A stretch of DNA of 64,000 nucleotides from Carettochelys insculpta (GCF_033958435.1 NC_134161.1:17753483-17817482), one strand, 5' to 3'. Counted from the stretch's first letter, positions 48,098 to 59,130 are shown. Notes: generated from the sequence alone by a model not told the origin. Translations and numbers: made by a program.

Positions 48098-48249
48098 TCT
48101 AGGCAACCATCATCGGAGCCTCTCGTCTCCAAATGTCCACTTGGCGCCAACAGGTGAGTTCACCTCTGATCTTTGGCAACAGGAGGCACCGAAGGGTGAG
48201 TCTTAAAATCCTGCATTCTCAATTCTAAATTATGGTACTGTTTGAAGTG

Positions 48250-49720
48250 CACTTGGGGAAGTTGTGCAGCCTGATCAGCGTAGGGCACAACCTGAGGTAA
48301 ATACAGGAGGGGTAATTCTTCTGGCATAGAGAAGGACACCCTTGGCCAAAGTGCTGGAAACCAGGAAGAAAATTGTTGGTACCAATAGGCTGTGGAAGAG
48401 GTGGCTTGTGCAGTTTATGTCAGGAAGACTGGCCACTTCTAACTCAGGGGGGGTAACCCAGCAGAAGGATGGCCAGGTCAAGGTACCTTTGATTTACCAG
48501 AATTAATTTTTTTGCACACAATTGGAAAGCAGGTTCCCAAAGCAAATGGATTATGGGTATGTGTGGGATAATTGGGCATTTGTTAGGCAGAAAGAGAAGC
48601 CTAGAAAAACTTCTTTAAAGGCCTTACAGAGCTCTACTTCTGCACCTGCACTTGTGGAATCTGCTCCACCCTATGCACCCCCTCTAGCTATATCTCCTCT
48701 TTCACCTCTTCTCCTACTGTCTATCAGGCCCCTCTGACTGTGGCCCTGGTGTCAGTGAGGGAGGGGGATGGGGGAGCATGTGTGGTTTATACTAGTAAAG
48801 TTCATAAACCCTGGAGACCCCAGGATTTGATTACTTGGGGCCAGCAGCTCCCCAGACTCAGACCCAGAAAAGGTTTTACAGATTAGGGGAATAGTCAGGA
48901 CATATGACCCTACTTGGGTAGATGTGCAGCTACTTCTGGAGACTTTGCTTACCCCAGATGAACGGTATGCAATTTTAAATGCCAACCACTGCTGGGCAGA
49001 ACAGGTGGCTGGTGGGGACGCCCGCACCCCGTGGCCAGCAGCTGATCTGGGATGGGTCCACAATAATGAGGTGGACTATTGGACTTTACACCGGGCTAGG
49101 CAAGGCATAGAGGAAGCCATAAGGATGGCAGGCCAACAGACTGCTAACTGGTCTAAGGTGCAGGAAAGTCTGCAAGGGCCAGATGAGCACCCCTCCGCTT
49201 TCCTTGCCCAACTATTTAAGCAGGTTAGGGTATATGGGGGCGGTATTGACCCAGAGGCACATAGACCCTTGATGGTCTCTACATGTGTAGATTGGTCAGC
49301 CCTGGACATAAAGTAGTACTTCTCTAAGCATGTTCCAGATTGGCCAGGGAAAATGATGGAAGAAATAGTTCGTCTTGCTGTGTTTGTCTAAAGCTCGGAA
49401 GAACAGAGACCCAAAAGTAAAAGGCGGCAGGAGGAGGAGGAAGTAAGTGTGAGCAGCAGCTATCCAGGAAGGAATGGGACAAGGGAGAAACCAGAACCGA
49501 GGAAGAGGGGGTAGGTGGAAATCAGGAACCAGAAATCGAGGTCCAGGTCCAAATGATTGTTACAATTATTGTGGAGAAAGGGGGCACTGGAAAAGGGAAT
49601 GTGCAGTATCACCCCAGGGAGCTGAACCAGGAAGAGTGGGTGGACAGCAATGGAATCAGGAGTGGAATGTGGAAACTTGGGGAGCAACAAGCTGGCAATG
49701 ACCAGAACAGGAGAAGTCAG
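48250..49720 (+). pseudogene. gag: gag pseudogene (matrix, capsid, nucleocapsid remnants)
   Basis: Gag builds the virion core. A matrix-like segment (about 48,270-48,620) carries a YVWDNW phrase, followed by a proline-rich stretch (about 48,640-48,730). The capsid is best preserved at 48,840-49,316: LLLETLLTP near its start and LQGPDEHPSAFL at about 49,171-49,206, as in gammaretroviral capsids, ending SALDIK before an in-frame stop at 49,314. Nucleocapsid (49,474-49,701) is rich in Arg/Gly and has one zinc knuckle at about 49,557-49,602 with spacing C-X3-C-X4-H-X4-C instead of the usual C-X2-C. At least one frameshift separates matrix from capsid and a stop/shift separates capsid from nucleocapsid, so no complete polyprotein can be read. 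Confidence 0.85.
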
Positions 49721-49739
49721 GGGTTTTGGAAGCAACTGG

Positions 49740-50085
49740 GCTAGTTTCAGGGTGTCTAGATCTAAATCTACAAGCCCAAATTATGGGTAAAATCAATGGG
49801 TGTGAAGTTCCCTTTTTGGTAGATACCAGGGCTACACTCTCCTAAATTTTGAACCAAAAGGAGGAAGGTCTTTAGACTGACAGTGTGTGGGGTAATTGGG
49901 AAAGAGGAAATGGCTCTCACTAAACCCCTTTTCTTAACCATAGGGGGAAAGGGGTTGTGGGGCTGCTTTGTGATTTCTCCACAATCACCTTCTTGCCTCC
50001 TGGGAAGGGATCTTCTTCAAGCCCTTGATACTCAGATCTATTTTGCAGCCAGGTGCAATAAAATTGGTCATTTTTAAGCTCCCAA
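49740..50085 (+). pseudogene. pro: Retroviral protease pseudogene (pol, PR)
   Basis: Aspartic protease that would mature Gag and Pol. The active-site phrase lies at 49,822-49,830 and reads D-T-R, where families have D-T-G; the third codon is AGG. It is followed by ATLS and then an in-frame stop (49,843-49,845). The C-terminal flap/helix region continues in another frame from about 49,883 and contains the conserved CLLGRDLL at about 50,000-50,023. Loss of the catalytic-loop glycine, the stop and the frameshift each indicate an inactive copy. Confidence 0.85.
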
Positions 50086-50199
50086 GTCCTAGCTGAGGGC
50101 AAGGAGATAGGAGCAGGATCATCTAAAATACCAAAGGGCTTGGAAACAGTCCCACAGTCACTAGAGTTCTTCGGGGATGGACATAGGGCTGTTGAAATT

Positions 50200-51345
50200 G
50201 GTGGAGCCAGTAGTTGTAAAAACTAAAGAGGGTCCTCCCCTGCAGTTAAACAGTATCTGATGCCAAAGGAGGCAGAGAAAAGCATTCAGAAGCAAATTGA
50301 TCACTATTTAAAGTTGGGGATATTACAAGTTTGAGTCACCTTTTAATACTGCTGTTTTGCTGGTCAAAAAATCATTTAGATGCTGATGGAGATCCGGAAT
50401 ACCAGTTCGTCCAGGATTTAAGGGCTAGAAATCAGCATGTTGTTGTCCCCCACCCGCTGGTACCTGATCCAGCAACCGTATTGTTGCAGATTCCGTATTG
50501 GGCAAAATGTTTCACTGTAATTGATCTTACAGCTGCTTTTGTAGTATCCCAGTGGCAGAAGAAAGTCCATCTTTTTGCTTTCACTTGGAAGGGACAGCAA
50601 CTAACATGGACTAGATTGCCACAGGGGTTTGCTGGGTCCCCTACTATTTTCTCAAGGATTCTCAAAAATGATTTGGAAGATATTGAACTCCCAGGGGGTT
50701 GACTGTTACAGTATGTGGATGACTTGTTGGTAGCAGGTACAAATTGTGAAGAATGTTTAAAAGATTGTCTCTTTATGTAAAGCCTTAGCAGAGAAAGGGC
50801 ATCGCATGTCTCCATCCAAACTCCAGCTGTCAGCCAGAGGTAAAATACTTAGGGTTTATTTTAAAGGAGGGTATGCAGTTGGTAGATCTGGACCAGGTTA
50901 AAGCCATTCTTCAGATACCCTGGCCACTAACCAAGAGACAGCTTAGGGGGTTTCTAGGAGCAGTAGGGTATTGCAGGCCCTGGATTCCAGTCTTAGGAGA
51001 ACTAACCAAACCCTTGATAGAGGCCATTTGGAAAGAGGAAATTGAACCTATAGCGTGGGGCCCTGAACAAGAGACAGTTTTCACCAAGGTTAAAACAGCT
51101 CTAGCATCCACTCCAGCTCTAGGCTTTCCAGACTATAGCAAACCTTTTGAGTTGTTCGTTCATGAAAATAAAGGTGTTGCTAGTGGAGTGCTAACTCAAA
51201 CTCTGGGGCCCCACTGCAGACCTGTTGCTTACTATTGTGTACAATTGGATGCAGGTAATGGGATGCTAGGGTGCATCAGAGCTGTGGCAGCCACCACAGC
51301 GATGCTAGAAAAGACCAGACCTATAGTACTTGGGTGCCCCTAATG
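50200..51345 (+). pseudogene. pol: Reverse transcriptase pseudogene (pol, RT)
   Basis: RNA- and DNA-dependent polymerase. Fingers sequence begins near 50,240 in a frame interrupted by stops; palm motif A (VIDL, first catalytic Asp) is at about 50,519, and LPQGF with SPTIF of motif B at about 50,616-50,651. The catalytic YVDD box at 50,712-50,723 is intact but is preceded by an in-frame TGA at 50,700-50,702. A frameshift follows near 50,775. The thumb/connection segment from 50,873 to 51,345 is open and contains RGFLGAVGYCR. Gammaretrovirus-type RT by overall style. Dead through several stops and shifts. Confidence 0.88.
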
Positions 51346-52020
51346 GCGTGTATACCTCATGAAGTAGAACTGTTAAAACAATATGCTACTCAAGCTTTGT
51401 CACCACAGAGGGCGCACAGATACGAGTTAACTATACTGCAAGCAGACAATGTGACCCTGAAGAGATGTACTGTCCTGAACCCTGCAACCTTGCTGCCACT
51501 ACCAGAGGATGGGGAACCACACCACTCCTGCGAGCAGGTAATTGTCAGTTCTAGCAGACCCTGTGAGGATCTCTGGGATGAGGCCCTTGAAAATCCAGAT
51601 TTAGTATTCTTTACAGATGGGTTTTCATATTATCTGGAGGAACAACATCGATCAGGATACGCAGTCACAGATCTGAATAAGGTGATTGAGGCAAAGCCTC
51701 TACCCCCATCAATGAGTGCCCAGGGTGCTGAACTGATTGCATTAACCCAGGCAGCAGAGGTAAGCAGTGGATTGCGGGTGAATATTTACACAGATTGTAA
51801 GTATGCTTTTGGAATTTGTCATGCAACAGGAATGTTGTGGAGAGAGAGGTTTTCTCCTTTCAGCAGAAAGGCTATAGTCAATGAACCAGAAGTACAGGAA
51901 TTGTGGAAAGCTATACAACTTCCACAGGAGATAGCTGTCATCTACTGCCCAGCCCATACAAAAAGCCTCTGACATAGCCAAAGGGAATACATTTGCAAAC
52001 CGAGCAGCAAAAGCAGCCAC
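51346..52020 (+). pseudogene. pol: RNase H domain pseudogene (pol)
   Basis: Degrades the RNA strand in RNA:DNA hybrids. The domain begins with FFTDG (first catalytic Asp) at about 51,608-51,622, followed by GAEL (Glu) at about 51,725-51,736 and YTDCKYAF (second Asp) at about 51,787-51,810. The last part, with the HTK and final Asp region (about 51,955-52,010), lies in a different frame because of a small indel near 51,960. Three of four metal-binding residues are readable in one frame. The preceding tether (51,346-51,590) is open. Confidence 0.85.
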
Positions 52021-52027
52021 CTGACAA

Positions 52028-53207
52028 GTGTACCTAGGAGTTGCTGCCATCCCTCCTATGAATTGGCCAGAGGTAACAGATCCAGCTAAGCTGTATGCAG
52101 ATGTACCAGATAAAGAAATAGTGGATTGGAGGAAGTGGGAAGCTGTGGAGGACAATAACAGAATCTGGACCCTGCAGGGAAAACCCATCTTGCCTTGCAG
52201 ATGGTACCATGATCAGAGTCATGGAGGCAGCACAACTATAGCAGCTCATATCTTACAGACTTGGGCAGCAGTGGGAGTTTACGCTGCAGTAAAATGGGTT
52301 GTCACAGCTTGCCCCACCTGCCAGAAGCTTGCTGATACTTGCCCAAAAACTCAGATAGGGGGGCTGTCCATGGGCATATTTCCTTTTCCAGTGGCTACAG
52401 ATTGACCAGGCAGATATGCCACCAGCAGAAGAATACAAGCACCTTTTAGTGATTGTGGATCAACTTAGTGGATGGGTGGAAGCCTTTCCAACCCCAAAGG
52501 CTGATACTGCTGCAGTCATTAAAGCTTTGGTAAAGGACATTATCCCTAGATACAGAGTACCAGAGGTAATAGATTCAGATAGGGCCTCACATTTTTGTTG
52601 AGGGATTCTGGAAAAATTGTACCAAGTGTTAGGGATTCACAGGGAGCTGCATACTCCCTACCACTCCATGGGACACATGGAAAGGATGAACAGAACCCTT
52701 AAGTAGGATAGCATGGGTCTGCTCCTATACAGGTCTGAGGTGGCCACAGGCTCTGAAATTGGTTCTGTGGGAGGCTTGCATAACCTGTAGACAACCAGTG
52801 GGGGGTCTCTTGCAGAAGTGCTGTTTGGGTGCCAGTTAGCCATTCCAGGGACTTATATCCCAGCCAGGACCAGCCTTGTGGATGGAGATGAGCAATTAAC
52901 CCAGTATGTTCTGGTGATGCAAAGGCGCTTCAAAAGTACATGGAACCAAGCTAGATGGGGTCAAACCGTTCCCATGGAGATAGGAGTGCATGATATTTAG
53001 CCAGGAGACAGGATAATGATGAAGGTACATTGATGGAAAACTAAGCTTGAGCTGAAGTGGGAGGGTCCTTATGTGGTGGTGGTAACTTCTTACTTTGCTG
53101 TTAAGGTAGCTGGGAAAAAGATTTGGTTTCACCATACCCAGGTAAAGCGCCTTGCCACCCCACCTGTGACAGAGAAAACAGAGTGCATTGAGAGAGCAAC
53201 CTCCTGA
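52028..53207 (+). pseudogene. pol: Integrase pseudogene (pol, IN)
   Basis: Would insert viral DNA. An H/H...C-P-T-C zinc-binding end lies at about 52,208-52,322. The catalytic core has Asp at 52,458-52,460 and 52,578-52,580 and Glu at 52,680-52,682. An in-frame TGA (52,599-52,601) lies between the second Asp and the Glu, and the Asp-Glu spacing is 33 positions rather than the usual 35, implying a two-codon deletion. A TAG follows at about 52,707. The C-terminal domain (about 53,030-53,207) retains WEGPYVV and a FHHTQVK phrase before a terminal TGA. Confidence 0.87.
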
Positions 53208-53379
53208 CTCTCCTGCTGATGTGCTTGGGTCAACTCCAGAAGCGAATACAGTGGAAAAGTCATCTCTTCCATGTCTGACCTTGGCTGAACTGGGTTTGGA
53301 GTGGCACTGACCCTGTGTGGAATAATTAGTATTATTCTTGTAATACTTTACTGGTGGACTCAAGTAACTGGTAAACCAT

Positions 53380-54290
53380 CACCTAGTTGGGGCCCATCCA
53401 TGTATAGGGGACCCTTGTTCCTAAGAGCCTCAGCAATGGTTTTACTGTTATCGTTATTTGGATTGCTGTTAATTCCAAGTTATGCATATTGAGAGTATAA
53501 CTTTGTTTGGCTTGCACATCATGTAGCCAGTTTAACTGATCAGACCAACTGCTGGGTGTGTGCCCCTACTCCACTGTCTCCTAAGGCAGGGATACACCTC
53601 ATTATGGTCCCCTGACACTGATCGAATTAGCAGCTACAGGGAGCTTGGGAAATAGACTCAGCAGAGTCCCCTTTTTGGGATAAGAAATCCTTACCCTGAG
53701 CTACATATCAGGATTGGGAATATTCAGTGGCAGTGTGAACTGAAGGAGTGTTTTGTTTTACCTGGACTCAGTCCAATCTGTATGCATGTCCTGTAGGGAG
53801 GAGTTCTTGTATTACTCAGTGGGCTGAGGGGTATTGGACTAAGACATCAGATGGGGGCTGCCAATGTGGGGGTGGATGTTCATTCCCTTTTGGGGAGGTT
53901 ATTACAAATAACCCATCTGTGTTTGGGAGCCAAATGAATGGGGCCTGTCATCTGGTCAATGCCTCAGTGGTGTCAGGACAGGGGTGGATTTGTAGTGGCC
54001 CCTATGGGGACTGTAACTTGAATGGAACTGTCAGAAATTCCTCTACATGCAGCCAAGTAGCAGGATGGGAAGCCCCTTTGGGACCGTACAATTTATTTGG
54101 AAAGAGGGCATGCTCCTAAGGAATAGTCCTTATTGGGCCCTACAAGGCCACTACTTTGTGTGGTCAGCCTACAAGGTGTTTCCAACCAATTGGACTGGTG
54201 GTAGTTACATGGCTCACAGTTCCCCACCTCTGTGTGATCTCTTTCCTATCTATAGGGAAAATCAAACACACAGGACGCTCCCACTGAAAC
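53380..54290 (+). pseudogene. env: env surface subunit pseudogene
   Basis: Receptor-binding glycoprotein remnant. A hydrophobic leader-like segment (about 53,434-53,492) is followed by a stop. The CWVC motif at 53,550-53,561 matches the CXXC isomerase motif of gammaretroviral surface subunits. A longer open stretch, 53,748-54,119, is Cys- and Gly-rich with several N-X-S/T sites (near 53,960, 54,013 and 54,034), then shifts frame. Multiple stops between 53,490 and 53,750 make it non-functional. A clear furin-type cleavage site between subunits is not visible. Confidence 0.78.
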
Positions 54291-54329
54291 TCAAGAAGAA
54301 ACTCTCCAAAGCCTCGCAGTGCTAGATGG

Positions 54330-54910
54330 TAATGCAAAAAATCCCCCCTCAGAAGGGAAACTCATAGGAGTGGGATTACCCCCAGGGTAGAACATCCTAA
54401 CATGGTCAGCTATGGCATGTATAGGCTGGTATACCATCAGGCTACAGATGGTGTTAGAAAAAGTGACTTTGGAATTGGAGGAGTCTGTTAGGGATTTAGG
54501 AACAGCTATAGAGGCACTGAACAAGGAAGTGCAACAACTGAACCTACTCCCTGCAAAATAGGTTGGCTCTAGACTATCTTTTGGCTTCCCAGGGAGGAGT
54601 GTGTGTGTGTGTGTGTATATCAATGATAGTAGTAATGAGTTCTGTAAGGAGGTGGTACAGGCTGAGGCCCATGCCCAGGCTGGAGCAGACAGCCTACACA
54701 GTCCCTAATGGTGACTGGTTTCAGGACTTATTTTTGGGTTGGGGTTTATCACCTTGGTTAAGTAGTTTATTCAGCCTGATAGTTAAAACTCTTCTCCCTG
54801 TGCTTATTGTTTTAATGATATTTTATGTTGTATGGCTTCATGTGTCAGAGCTTAAGCAAAATGTTAACACACTCCATGCAAAGTTATTGCAAAATGCTTA
54901 TGCAAAGTAG
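54330..54910 (+). pseudogene. env: env transmembrane subunit pseudogene
   Basis: Fusion subunit remnant. A heptad-type helix (Leu/Val/Glu-rich) spans about 54,435-54,540, followed by the conserved class I retroviral segment just upstream of the cysteine loop (about 54,550-54,602). There a GT microsatellite (54,599-54,617) has expanded over the disulphide-loop motif, removing the expected Cys-Cys pair and shifting the frame. A later open frame gives a membrane-spanning segment (about 54,755-54,850) and a short cytoplasmic tail ending at TAG 54,908-54,910. Confidence 0.83.
54599..54617. repeat. GT microsatellite within env
   Basis: About nine GT units lying across the part of the transmembrane subunit that should encode the conserved cysteine loop. 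Its length is out of frame with the flanking codons. Confidence 0.9.
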
Positions 54911-54942
54911 AGTATAGGTAGGCAGGGATGCCTACAAAATCC

Positions 54943-54952
54943 AAAGGGGGGA
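54943..54952 (+). promoter_or_regulatory. Polypurine tract
   Basis: AAAGGGGGGA directly precedes the 3' LTR (one C intervenes before TG at 54,954). This is the standard plus-strand primer site of retroviruses. Confidence 0.88.
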
Positions 54953-54953
54953 C

Positions 54954-55504
54954 TGTTATGTGGAATCACTGGTATACATGCTTTAAGAAGTATACATGCT
55001 TTATGAAATGTTACAAGAAATCTTGTTCTTCTAGCTTAACACTAGTCACTAAATTTGTTGAAGCCTTAGGCTCAGCTCAGGCTGACGTGAGCAGAATAAT
55101 GAGGTGGCTGCCAAACCAGTAGAAACTGGTTCTTGATGAGCCGAAAAGGAGGCTGAAAAGACAGCAATGAGAGAAGAATGCAAGGAGTTTAGATAACAAT
55201 TGCTAGGTGATGGGGCATCTACAGCAAGATCATCTTCCCTGCACCTGGATCCATGCAATTAAGAGTGCGGACTCCTACTCAAATTAGGGGATTGGACTCT
55301 GGGCAGGAGCATGGGCAGTGTTATAGACTGGGGGTATAATTGTTAATGGTTTCTGCAAGGCAGGCTCCCTCCCTGGAGGCACCCAGCTTACTGTACTTCT
55401 GTACATAAAACCTGTGTTTTGGATTGGGCCCTTAATGTGGTATTTGCAGGATCCTAGAGTCAGACCTAGCCCTGTTGTGGTGGCTGGTGAGCATTTCCAT
55501 AACA
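54954..55504 (+). repeat. Provirus 3' LTR
   Basis: 551 bp, TGTTATG...CATAACA. TATA-like TATAAT at 55,335-55,340. The polyadenylation signal is degraded to CATAAA near 55,406. A short internal tandem duplication (TATACATGCTTTA twice, 54,972-55,005) and a small insertion near 55,206 are absent from the 5' LTR, accounting for its greater length. Confidence 0.93.
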
Positions 55505-56515
55505 CATCATAGACTTAGCCTCTGCCTGTCCTGTGGGGCTAATTATAAATGGGAGAGGAAATCAGAGCTTATTGCAGTGATATCAGGCTGAACTTTTTTC
55601 TACAGGTGCAGAGGAATCAGCCAGGAGATCTGACCAGAGTAGACATTCTGCTTGACAGTGGAGCTGAGGAGTGCTTTGAAAGAGTATGAGCTGCTATAAA
55701 CTTCTCTGTTCAGCTTCTGTGATAAGGTGCTTGATGTATGTAATGTGGCTTCCCTGTCCTCTAATAAACATTCTGCTCTACTAGCTCACGGGGAGTCCTA
55801 TATCATGTGACTGAAGGTGGAGTGCAGGGCTTTGACTCCACACTCTGTATCCTATGCATAAATATACTGTGCAGTGCCATACAACTACTTAGGGGAAGGC
55901 TTTGAGTGAAATATAGCTCTCAGGGAGAGGGGAAGCTAATGGGGTGCCCAGCTGTGTAGGGGAATTATTTGGGTGAGCTTTAAGGGTGGTAGACATGGCC
56001 ACAAATCCAAGCTTGAAGGAAAGGATTGAGTGATAGCTTGGAATGATCAAGTGGGGTGTTTGTGACCATGAAGCTGTTTGGAGGTGACAATGCATCAGCA
56101 GCCAGGGGAGGGTTTTGGCTTGATGCATACTGAACATGAATCAGTTGCCCTAGTGTAGAATTTGGGCCAGAAAGGAATTGGGGGAGGGGGGTGCGTGCAC
56201 ACACACACAGACAGAGTGGTGGTGGGGAATAGGTATAGCAAAGTCTTAGATAAGAGTTGGGGTGTTGAAAAGCCTTGCTAAGTGCAGGGGTCAAGGGAAG
56301 ATTTTTGGTGTCAGTATCTTAGGGTGAGTGACAGACATAATGGCTGAGTCTTGCAGGGTGTACCTTAGGTGGGGGAGGGAGGCTGGGGGCAGGAGTGGGG
56401 AAATGTTTTTGTTATGTACACTGATTGCAGGAGTGGTGTGGTACTACATGAGCTAGCACAGTATATAGTTTAGATGAGGCATACAGGAAATGTGGGAGTG
56501 GCACCAGGAAGATGT
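55505..56515. repeat. ~6-kb higher-order array, copy 3 (partial)
   Basis: Array sequence resumes after the provirus with an F-type monomer (AATTATAAATGGGAGAGG near 55,541; GAGTAGACATTCTGCTTGAC near 55,637) at the expected distance from copy 2 once the provirus is subtracted (about 6.15 kb). It then matches the extra segment of copy 1 (CACAAATC.AGCTTGAAGGAA near 56,000). An AC microsatellite lies at about 56,197-56,211. Ends near the CR1 3' terminus. Confidence 0.7.
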
Positions 56516-56524
56516 GGAGGTCAA

Positions 56525-58095
56525 ACAATCTTAGAACAATAGAGGTGGAAGAGACCTAAGAAATCCCTTGAGTCTAGCCCCTTGTCTGAAGCAGGACCAA
56601 ACCCATCAGATCAGCCCACCAGAGCTTTGCTGTGGTGAGACTTAAATGCTTCCAGGAATGGAGACTAGTACTTTCCTGGGGAGGCCATTCCAATGCTTCA
56701 CCACCCTCCTACTGAAAGTTTCTCCTAATGTTCAACCTGCACCTTTCTAACCATAACTTGAGACCACTGTTCCATGTTCTGCCATCCATGGTCACTGAAC
56801 AGCCTTCCTTCAGTAAGTTGAAGGCTGTCAAGTCCCCCAAGTCTTCTCTTCAGCCTAAGCAGTCCTAATTCCCCCAACCTTTCTTTGTAAGTTGTATGCT
56901 CTAGCCCCCTAATTATTTTCGTCATCCCTCTACTGGACCCTCTCCAGTGTATCCGCATCCTTCCTATAACTGGGGGCCCACAATTGGACACAGTACTCCA
57001 GGTGCACCCTTACCAAAGCCATATAAAGAGGAATAATTGCTTCTGAGGATCTACTGTCAATGCTCCTCTTGCTGCAACCTAATATGCCATTAGCTTTCTT
57101 GGCTACAACAGCACACTGAGTCATGTCTGGCTTCTTGTCCACTACAACTCCCAGATCCTTTTCTGCAAAACTATTATCAAGCCAGTCAGATCCCAGCCTG
57201 TACCAATGCGTGGGATCCTTCTGGCCCAAGTGTAGGACTCTGCACTTGCCCTTATTGAACCTCATCAGCTTTCTTGCACCCAGTGTTCCAATTTGTCTAA
57301 GTCAGTAGGGACTCTGTCCCTACCCTCCAGCATATCTACTTCTCCCCCTAGCTTAGTGTCATCTGTAAACTTGCTGAGGGTGCAATCCAATCCCTCATCC
57401 AGGTCATTGATAAATATGTTGAACAGGACCCAGAACCAAACCTTGAGCACTCCACTAGAAAGCAACTACCCCCCTACATTGAGCTGTTGATCACTACTCT
57501 CTGGACAAACTGTCTAGCCAGCTTTCTATCCATCTTACTGTCCATTTATCCAATCCCCATTCCTTTAACTTGACAACAAGAATATTGTGGGAGACCATAT
57601 CAAATGCTTTGCTAAACCCCAGATAAATTGCATCCAGTGGTCTTTTTTTTTTTCTTTTTCCTTTCCCCCCTCCCTATTAACAGAGCCAGTTCTCAGCATA
57701 GAAACTAATCAGAGGGGTTAGGCAGGACTTGCCCTTCAAGAATCCATGCTGACTATTCCTGATCACTCTCCCCTCCTCCAAGTGCCTCAAAATGACTTTG
57801 TTGAGCAGCCCCTCATGATTTCTCCAGGGACTGATGTAAGACTGACCAGCCTATAGTTCAGTGGATCATTTCCCCCCTTTTTAAAGATGGGTGCTACATT
57901 TGCCTTTTTCCAGTCATCTGGGATCTCTCTCAATCTCCACAACTGTTCAAAGATAATGGTCAAGGGCTTAACAACATATGCCAACTGCCTTGGAACCCTT
58001 ACCTGGATTAGGTCCAGGCCCATTGATTTATGTACATTTAGCTTTTTTAGGTAGCTACTAACCTGTTCTTTCTCCACCAAAGGCTGTCCATCATC
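56525..58095 (-). mobile_element. CR1 LINE, 5'-truncated, minus strand
   Basis: Non-LTR retrotransposon of the chicken-repeat-1 family. Reading the minus strand, RT begins near 58,080 with KLNVHKSMG, IPDDWKKANV and IFKKG motifs (to 57,787). The palm region (57,465-57,265) includes the catalytic box as FTDD within a conserved FTDDTKLGG, and the C-terminal part (57,265-56,730) has EKDLGVVVD, HLEYCVQLWAP and GLEH.TYKERL. Frameshifts separate these pieces; an AT-rich insertion or run near 57,640 lies between them. The endonuclease half is missing, as usual for 5'-truncated copies. The 3' end is near 56,525, where the CR1-typical GGTGGAAGAGACCT (plus strand) appears. Inactive. Confidence 0.92.
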
Positions 58096-58229
58096 ATACT
58101 ACAGAGGTTTAATAATGCATCCTGTAAATAGGGGTTGGTAGGGGTGTGGCTGTAGCAATGTACAGCTGGCTGGGGCAGGGTGGGTGAGGCAAACAGCTGT
58201 CACAGGGCTGACTCCTTATGCTAAAGGTA
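58096..58229. other. Short unassigned segment
   Basis: Nothing recognised between the CR1 5' end and the degenerate short repeats. Confidence 0.5.
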
Positions 58230-59130
58230 AGGGGAGTGTTAGGGTGATGAACCCAGTTAGCATTAGGGTTGTTAGACCTAGTCCCCCATGTGATGTTTGG
58301 AGGGTACACAGTTACAATGGCATAAGCATGAGTGTGTAGTACAGTATATCAAACAGGTAGGGAAAAAGTGATGCCCAGCAATCATTGGTTGCTGCAGTGA
58401 AATACTCATTAGTTGGTGGGAAAACTTGGAATGATGCATACACAGCATGGGACTGGTAGGAGGTACCCACAGTTTTGGGGGGAATGGCTTTGGTGATGTA
58501 CCCTGTCAGCATGCTGCAGTTAATTGAGTGAGGCCTTTCATATTCCCCCCCCTCCCATCACTGCATAAATCACCCAACTATTGCGGGATGTATTAGGCTG
58601 CTGCACACAGTGCCATGGGTGAAAGATTTGTCTTATCCACTCCAAAGACTTGGTGAAGTAAAGGGGTGATGTTTGTTCTTCTAGCAGTGGAAGCATGTGG
58701 ATGATGCACATGCAGTCAGGGAAGAGCCTTGGGTGATGCACAATCACTGTTGGAAGAAGGATTTGAGTGATACTTATTCAGGGAAAGGTTTGGATAATAC
58801 GCACTCTGCTATGGGCATAAAGCTTTTGCTGAGGCGCCTGTTGCCATGGGGGAAGAATTTGAGCGATGCACACTAGGCCATTGGGGACGGATTGGGGTGA
58901 TGCACGTTTCCCCCCTCCCCCCGGAAGGATTTGGGTAATGCCTTACCCCCACTGCCATTGGGGAAGGATTCGGCAGATGCACACTCGGTTGTTGAGGGAA
59001 TGCACACTTCCTTTGTGGTGGGGAGAGATTGGGCTAGTGCACGCTCTGCAGTCAGGAGCAGGATTTGGGTGATGCACATTCTGTCGTTGGTGGGGGGAGG
59101 ATTTTGGTGATACACACAGTGACAGGTGAG
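58230..59130. repeat. Degenerate ~40-bp repeat field (GTGATGCACA type)
   Basis: The phrase GGGTGATGCACA and variants recurs about twenty times, followed by CTGT.GTCATGGG and GGAAGGATTTG. Clear copies lie near 58,734, 58,866, 58,899, 58,976, 59,065 and 59,107. Spacing varies from about 25 to 60 bp, so the array is old and indel-ridden. No coding meaning recognised. Confidence 0.7.

Larger units (their letters stand above)
47561..55504 (+). mobile_element. Endogenous retrovirus, gammaretrovirus-like, full structure but coding-dead
   Basis: Two LTRs with TGTTATG / CATAACA termini (seen in the 3' copy) enclose, in order, primer site, gag, protease, RT/RNase H, integrase, env and polypurine tract. 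The host sequence CATCA is duplicated at 47,556-47,560 and 55,505-55,509 and occurs once in the paralogous empty site at 41,416-41,420. Gag major-homology-like and capsid sequence, a single zinc knuckle, the protease style and the CXXC-type surface glycoprotein place it among class I (gamma/REV-like) elements. Every gene has stops and frameshifts. By eye the LTRs differ at roughly one base in ten, so the insertion is old. Confidence 0.93.

Noticed and set aside
53301..53492. Independent small membrane protein
   Set aside because: It lies between integrase and env of the provirus and is best explained as the env leader region plus upstream read-through.
57636..57665. Poly-T run as the tail of a separate retrocopy
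   Set aside because: It lies inside the CR1 body with CR1 sequence on both sides and no target duplication, so it is more likely a local expansion.
56725..58080. Host gene on the minus strand
   Set aside because: All recognisable phrases belong to CR1 reverse transcriptase.
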